Shown here one piece after another: positions 5,542 through 5,868 of a stretch of DNA of 5,868 nt. Positions within the stretch are counted from its first letter, which is position 1. Every line of letters starts with the position of its first letter. The notes beneath the pieces are model-generated. The model had not been told where the DNA came from. It did no database searches and was given only the letters and a program-made list of their open reading frames with translations. This stretch comes from Nanobdellati archaeon (GTDB lineage Archaea; EX4484-52; JAADEF01), in contig JALWJP010000046.1 in assembly GCA_026997215.1 (NCBI GenBank), positions 1 to 5,868 on the forward strand, in the 5' to 3' direction. Both the position numbers and the translations under genes were made by a program.

Positions 5542-5868
5542 ATGAATGATAGGGTTTTGTCTTATTTCGAAAAAAATGAAGAGGATGTAAAGGCATTTAT
5601 AAAGGAATTAGTTGATAAAATAAGCAGAGAATTTAAAGAGTACATTTCCTTTATAATATTGTACGGGTCTGCAGCACGAGGTGAATTTGTCAAGGGCGTG
5701 TCTGACATAGACATGGTGATTCAACTTAATGAAAAAGCGAATAGTGATATTAAAAAGGAAGTTATAAGAAGAAGTTATGATATTTTTTGGGAGTTAAACA
5801 AAAAATATAAGATGGGGTTTGAGAAAAACATACAAACTAATCTCATAGAGAAAGTAACTCCTTTATAC
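5542..5868 (+). CDS. MNT-type nucleotidyltransferase, N-terminal part (cut by window edge)
   Basis: The frame stays open for 109 codons to the window edge. It holds the minimal polymerase-beta-type nucleotidyltransferase signature: L-Y-G-S-A-A-R-G-E-F (40-49, Gly42-Ser43) followed by S-D-I-D-M-V (54-59), where Asp55 and Asp57 would bind the catalytic metals. A charged helix (about 10-33) precedes the fold. Such domains move NMP groups onto proteins, RNA or small molecules. Stand-alone archaeal versions are often antitoxins paired with HEPN toxins, but larger sensor or transferase proteins also begin this way. The end and any fused domain lie outside. The ATG is 10 bases after the Nop5 stop, with a weak AGGG 7 bases upstream, so it is probably in the same transcript. 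The fold call is strong; substrate and length are unknown. Confidence 0.8.
   Translation, partial: MNDRVLSYFEKNEEDVKAFIKELVDKISREFKEYISFIILYGSAARGEFVKGVSDIDMVIQLNEKANSDIKKEVIRRSYDIFWELNKKYKMGFEKNIQTNLIEKVTPLY

Overview
The window is AT-rich and tightly packed, and it is archaeal. It encodes Nop5 (a C/D-box RNP protein found only in Archaea and eukaryotes), a HerA-type DUF87 ATPase, and a three-gene module of an Era-like GTPase, a DUF2073 protein and a DUF2072 zinc-ribbon protein that I know only from Archaea. Promoters look archaeal (TATA box with an upstream BRE-like hexamer), and most genes also carry Shine-Dalgarno-like GGTG/GGAG/GGTGA elements. Proteins are rich in Lys, Glu and Ile. The phylum cannot be decided from this stretch; a small-genome DPANN lineage or a thermophilic euryarchaeal lineage would both fit.

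Layout: two divergent operons leave a 112-base intergenic region (1572-1683). Leftward (minus strand), in transcription order: Era-like GTPase (oapA type, 927-1571), DUF2073 protein (oapB type, 583-924), zinc-ribbon protein (oapC type, 216-578) and a CcdA/DsbD-type membrane protein that runs off the left edge (1-210). Rightward (plus strand): UDP-glucose/GDP-mannose-type 6-dehydrogenase (1684-2979), HerA-like ATPase (2989-4560), Nop5 (4557-5531) and a nucleotidyltransferase that runs off the right edge (5542-5868). Gaps inside both operons are 10 bases or less, and HerA and Nop5 share an ATGA overlap. No stretch over 300 bases lacks a gene.

The left operon is a conserved archaeal module. Its haloarchaeal counterparts, as I recall, were named origin-associated proteins (oapABC) because they lie beside the main replication origin of Haloferax; the biochemical role is not settled. 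Here no orc1/cdc6 gene or origin-like repeats are visible. The right operon mixes functions: sugar-nucleotide oxidation for surface polysaccharide or glycosylation, a DNA-translocating ATPase, an RNA-modification scaffold and a nucleotidyltransferase. The usual partners nurA (for HerA) and fibrillarin (for Nop5) are not adjacent in the window.

Start sites needed revision at several genes. The longest GTPase reading frame runs back through what looks like its own promoter, so an internal ATG and a leaderless mRNA are more likely. No RNA gene, CRISPR array, insertion sequence or clear terminator was found. No wholly new system is evident; the points most worth checking are the GTPase module linked to a thiol-redox-type membrane protein, and the HerA-like/Nop5 pairing.
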